Source: an alpha proteobacterium AAP38 (GTDB taxonomy: Bacteria > Pseudomonadota > Alphaproteobacteria > Azospirillales > Azospirillaceae). Taken from it: DNA of 64,000 nucleotides. The translations under genes and the position numbers were made by a program. The notes beneath the pieces were generated by a model. It searched no databases and had not been told where the DNA came from. It saw only the letters and a program-made list of their open reading frames with translations. Location: assembly GCA_001296005.1 (NCBI GenBank), contig LJHR01000004.1, positions 177,403-241,402 on the forward strand, read 5' to 3'. This document shows, in pieces, positions 62,862-64,000 of this stretch; the first letter of the stretch is position 1; the number at the start of each line of letters is the position of its first letter.

Positions 62862-63645
62862 ACCCGGCGGCATAGGTGAAGGAGCAGTTGCCAAGCCCGC
62901 CCACCTTTGCGGTGACCGTCTGCCCCGGCACCAGTGGCACCATCGGCCCCAAGGCACCGGTCAGCAGGATGTCGCCGGCCTGCAACGGCTGCCCACGGGC
63001 GGCCAGCGTACTGGCCAGCCAGGCCGCCGCATTCAACGGATGGCCCAGGCAGGCAGCTCCCGCCCCCAGTGACGCAATGGCCCCATCCACCTCCAGCACC
63101 ATGCCGCAGGTATAGAGATCCAGCCCGGCCAACGGCCTGCCCTCCGCGCTGATCACGAAGAAGGCCGAGGAGCCGTTATCGGCGACGGTATCCGCGAAGG
63201 TGATGGCCCAGTTGGCGATACGGCTGTCCACGATTTCAATCGCGGCATGCACGCTGGCGACCGCTGCCGCCACATCGGCGGCGCTGGTAGTCGTGCTGGG
63301 CAGGGCCTGATCCAGGATCAGCGCCACTTCCGCCTCTGCCTTCGGCTGCAAGGTTCTGGCCGGGTCCAGGAAACCGCCATCGGCAATGCGCATATCATCG
63401 AACAGCACGCCGAAATCCGGCTGGTCCACCCCCAGCTGCTTTTGCACGGCCTTGGCCGTCAGGCCGGCCTTGCGCCCCACGATTTTACGGCCCTGTCCCT
63501 GCCACCATTGGGTATTGAGGGCCTGAATGGCATAGGCGCCATCGGCATCCAGCGGGTCCAACGCGTCGCGCAGCGGTGCGATGGCCGTGCCATCATAGGC
63601 CTGACGCAGACGCCGGGCGACTTCCTCATATGTGGGCGAGACCAT
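62860..63645 (-). CDS. 2-keto-4-pentenoate hydratase (FAH superfamily)
   Basis: 261-residue hydratase of the MhpD/DmpE type. Typical parts are 'GRKAGLTAKAVQKQLGVDQPDFGVLFDDM', 'KAEAEVALILDQALP' (metal-ligand Glu residues), 'IEIVDSRIANWAITFADTVADNGSSAFFV' and 'GHPLNAAAWLAS'. Adds water to 2-hydroxypenta-2,4-dienoate in meta-cleavage of aromatics, though 2-oxo-3-hexenedioate decarboxylase is a close relative. Aldolase and dehydrogenase partners are not in the window. Divergent from an IclR regulator, a common arrangement for aromatic catabolism. Confidence 0.88.
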   Translation of the reverse strand: MVSPTYEEVARRLRQAYDGTAIAPLRDALDPLDADGAYAIQALNTQWWQGQGRKIVGRKAGLTAKAVQKQLGVDQPDFGVLFDDMRIADGGFLDPARTLQPKAEAEVALILDQALPSTTTSAADVAAAVASVHAAIEIVDSRIANWAITFADTVADNGSSAFFVISAEGRPLAGLDLYTCGMVLEVDGAIASLGAGAACLGHPLNAAAWLASTLAARGQPLQAGDILLTGALGPMVPLVPGQTVTAKVGGLGNCSFTYAAG

Positions 63646-63810
63646 CTGGCCGTTTCCTCAAATTATCATGGGGTTCCGCCGGGCACCCGCCGGCGGCAAG
63701 CAACGCGTGATCCAAGCCGGCATGGGGCCGTTGCCCCCGAACAGCATGTCCGCACCATATCCGATGGTGCCGCTGGTCACCAGCCGACGCCTGCGGTAAT
63801 TTCTTACATC

Positions 63811-64000
63811 ATGAGAAACGGAACCCCTCACCTCTCCTCCTCCTTGCGGGCGCTGACGATGCTGGACAGCGTCATCAATGGCGGTGGGGGAAGGTCGATC
63901 ACCGATCTGGCACGCCAGCTTGATATCCCGGTATCCACCGCCCACCGTCAGATCGCGACGCTGGTAGCAGCGGGCTATCTGTCGCCCGATCCGGGGGGGG
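63811..64000 (+). CDS. IclR-family transcriptional regulator (partial, 5' end only)
   Basis: The first 63 residues are visible before the window ends. The winged helix reads 'SLRALTMLDSVINGGGGRSITDLARQLDIPVSTAHRQIATLVAAGYL' (in pieces across residues 12-58), typical of IclR. Divergent from the hydratase gene, which it probably regulates. The effector domain lies outside. The last bases are a run of G, so the end of the frame cannot be trusted. Confidence 0.85.
   Translation, partial: MRNGTPHLSSSLRALTMLDSVINGGGGRSITDLARQLDIPVSTAHRQIATLVAAGYLSPDPGG

Noticed and set aside
1..64000. CRISPR array, tRNA or rRNA gene, prophage or insertion sequence
   Set aside because: No regular short direct repeats with spacers, no cloverleaf-like or rRNA-like segments, and no transposase, integrase or phage structural protein were noticed on reading; a dedicated search could still find a small RNA gene.

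Overview
GC-rich, densely packed bacterial chromosomal DNA, most likely from an alphaproteobacterium. Supporting this are Tat- and TonB-dependent export and uptake genes, two TonB receptors with the 'EEIIVTA' plug motif, the pbpC/alpha-2-macroglobulin pair and the general gene style. An Azospirillaceae (Niveispirillum-like) or sphingomonad-like host fits; that placement is an impression, not a measurement. I saw no tRNA, rRNA, CRISPR array, insertion sequence or prophage, and no gene-free stretch longer than about 300 bases.

Layout. 1-7164: cell-envelope defence pair (truncated pbpC, alpha-2-macroglobulin) and a GAF-GGDEF diguanylate cyclase. 7274-17072: luciferase-like oxidoreductase, LacI regulator, a peptide-use operon (TonB receptor, oligopeptidase B, amidase, PaiB-like protein) and an HSL-type esterase beside an AraC regulator. 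18024-42483: the main system, described below. 42488-46897: a second kinase / FAD oxidase / glycerol-3-phosphate dehydrogenase operon. 46952-49951: small membrane proteins, a parDE toxin-antitoxin pair whose toxin lacks a normal start codon, and a fatty-acid-hydroxylase-family protein. 50109-64000: aldehyde dehydrogenase, LysR regulators, a PhyH dioxygenase, a Rieske oxygenase with a PYROXD2-like flavoprotein, an amino-acid antiporter with an Orn/Lys/Arg decarboxylase, and a hydratase beside a truncated IclR regulator.

The central find is a gene set that reads as complete catabolism of sulfoquinovose (SQ), the sulfo-sugar headgroup of the plant and cyanobacterial sulfolipid SQDG. The GH31 enzyme at 39079-41103 carries the sulfoquinovosidase fingerprint: K254, E279, R292, W295, Y501, nucleophile D398 and acid/base D465. 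It would release SQ and glycerol from sulfoquinovosyl glycerol. A five-gene minus-strand operon (18024-23083: dehydratase, aldolase, mutarotase, SMP-30 lactonase, SDR) plus the aldehyde dehydrogenase at 33285-34736 match the sulfo-Entner-Doudoroff pathway, giving pyruvate and (S)-sulfolactate. A divergent plus-strand operon (23284-32352) carries suyA, suyB, comC, slcC and a UPF0324-family exporter. These would invert (S)- to (R)-sulfolactate, split it to pyruvate and sulfite, and export the sulfite. The same operon carries glpK and glpD for the released glycerol. A TonB receptor and two MFS carriers could provide transport, and an acyl-CoA synthetase could use lipid-derived fatty acids.

A 14-bp palindrome, GTCTTATATAAGAC, recurs with few mismatches in every divergent or leader region of this block: 23092-23105, 23224-23237, 33187-33200, 34810-34823 (with a weaker second copy at 34833-34846) and 38988-39001. 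One copy lies just upstream of the GntR/UTRA regulator gene at 32440-33156. It therefore looks like the regulator's operator and outlines an SQ regulon that includes the TonB receptor and the acyl-CoA synthetase. Enzyme roles rest on family, motif and context reading; no search or assay was run.
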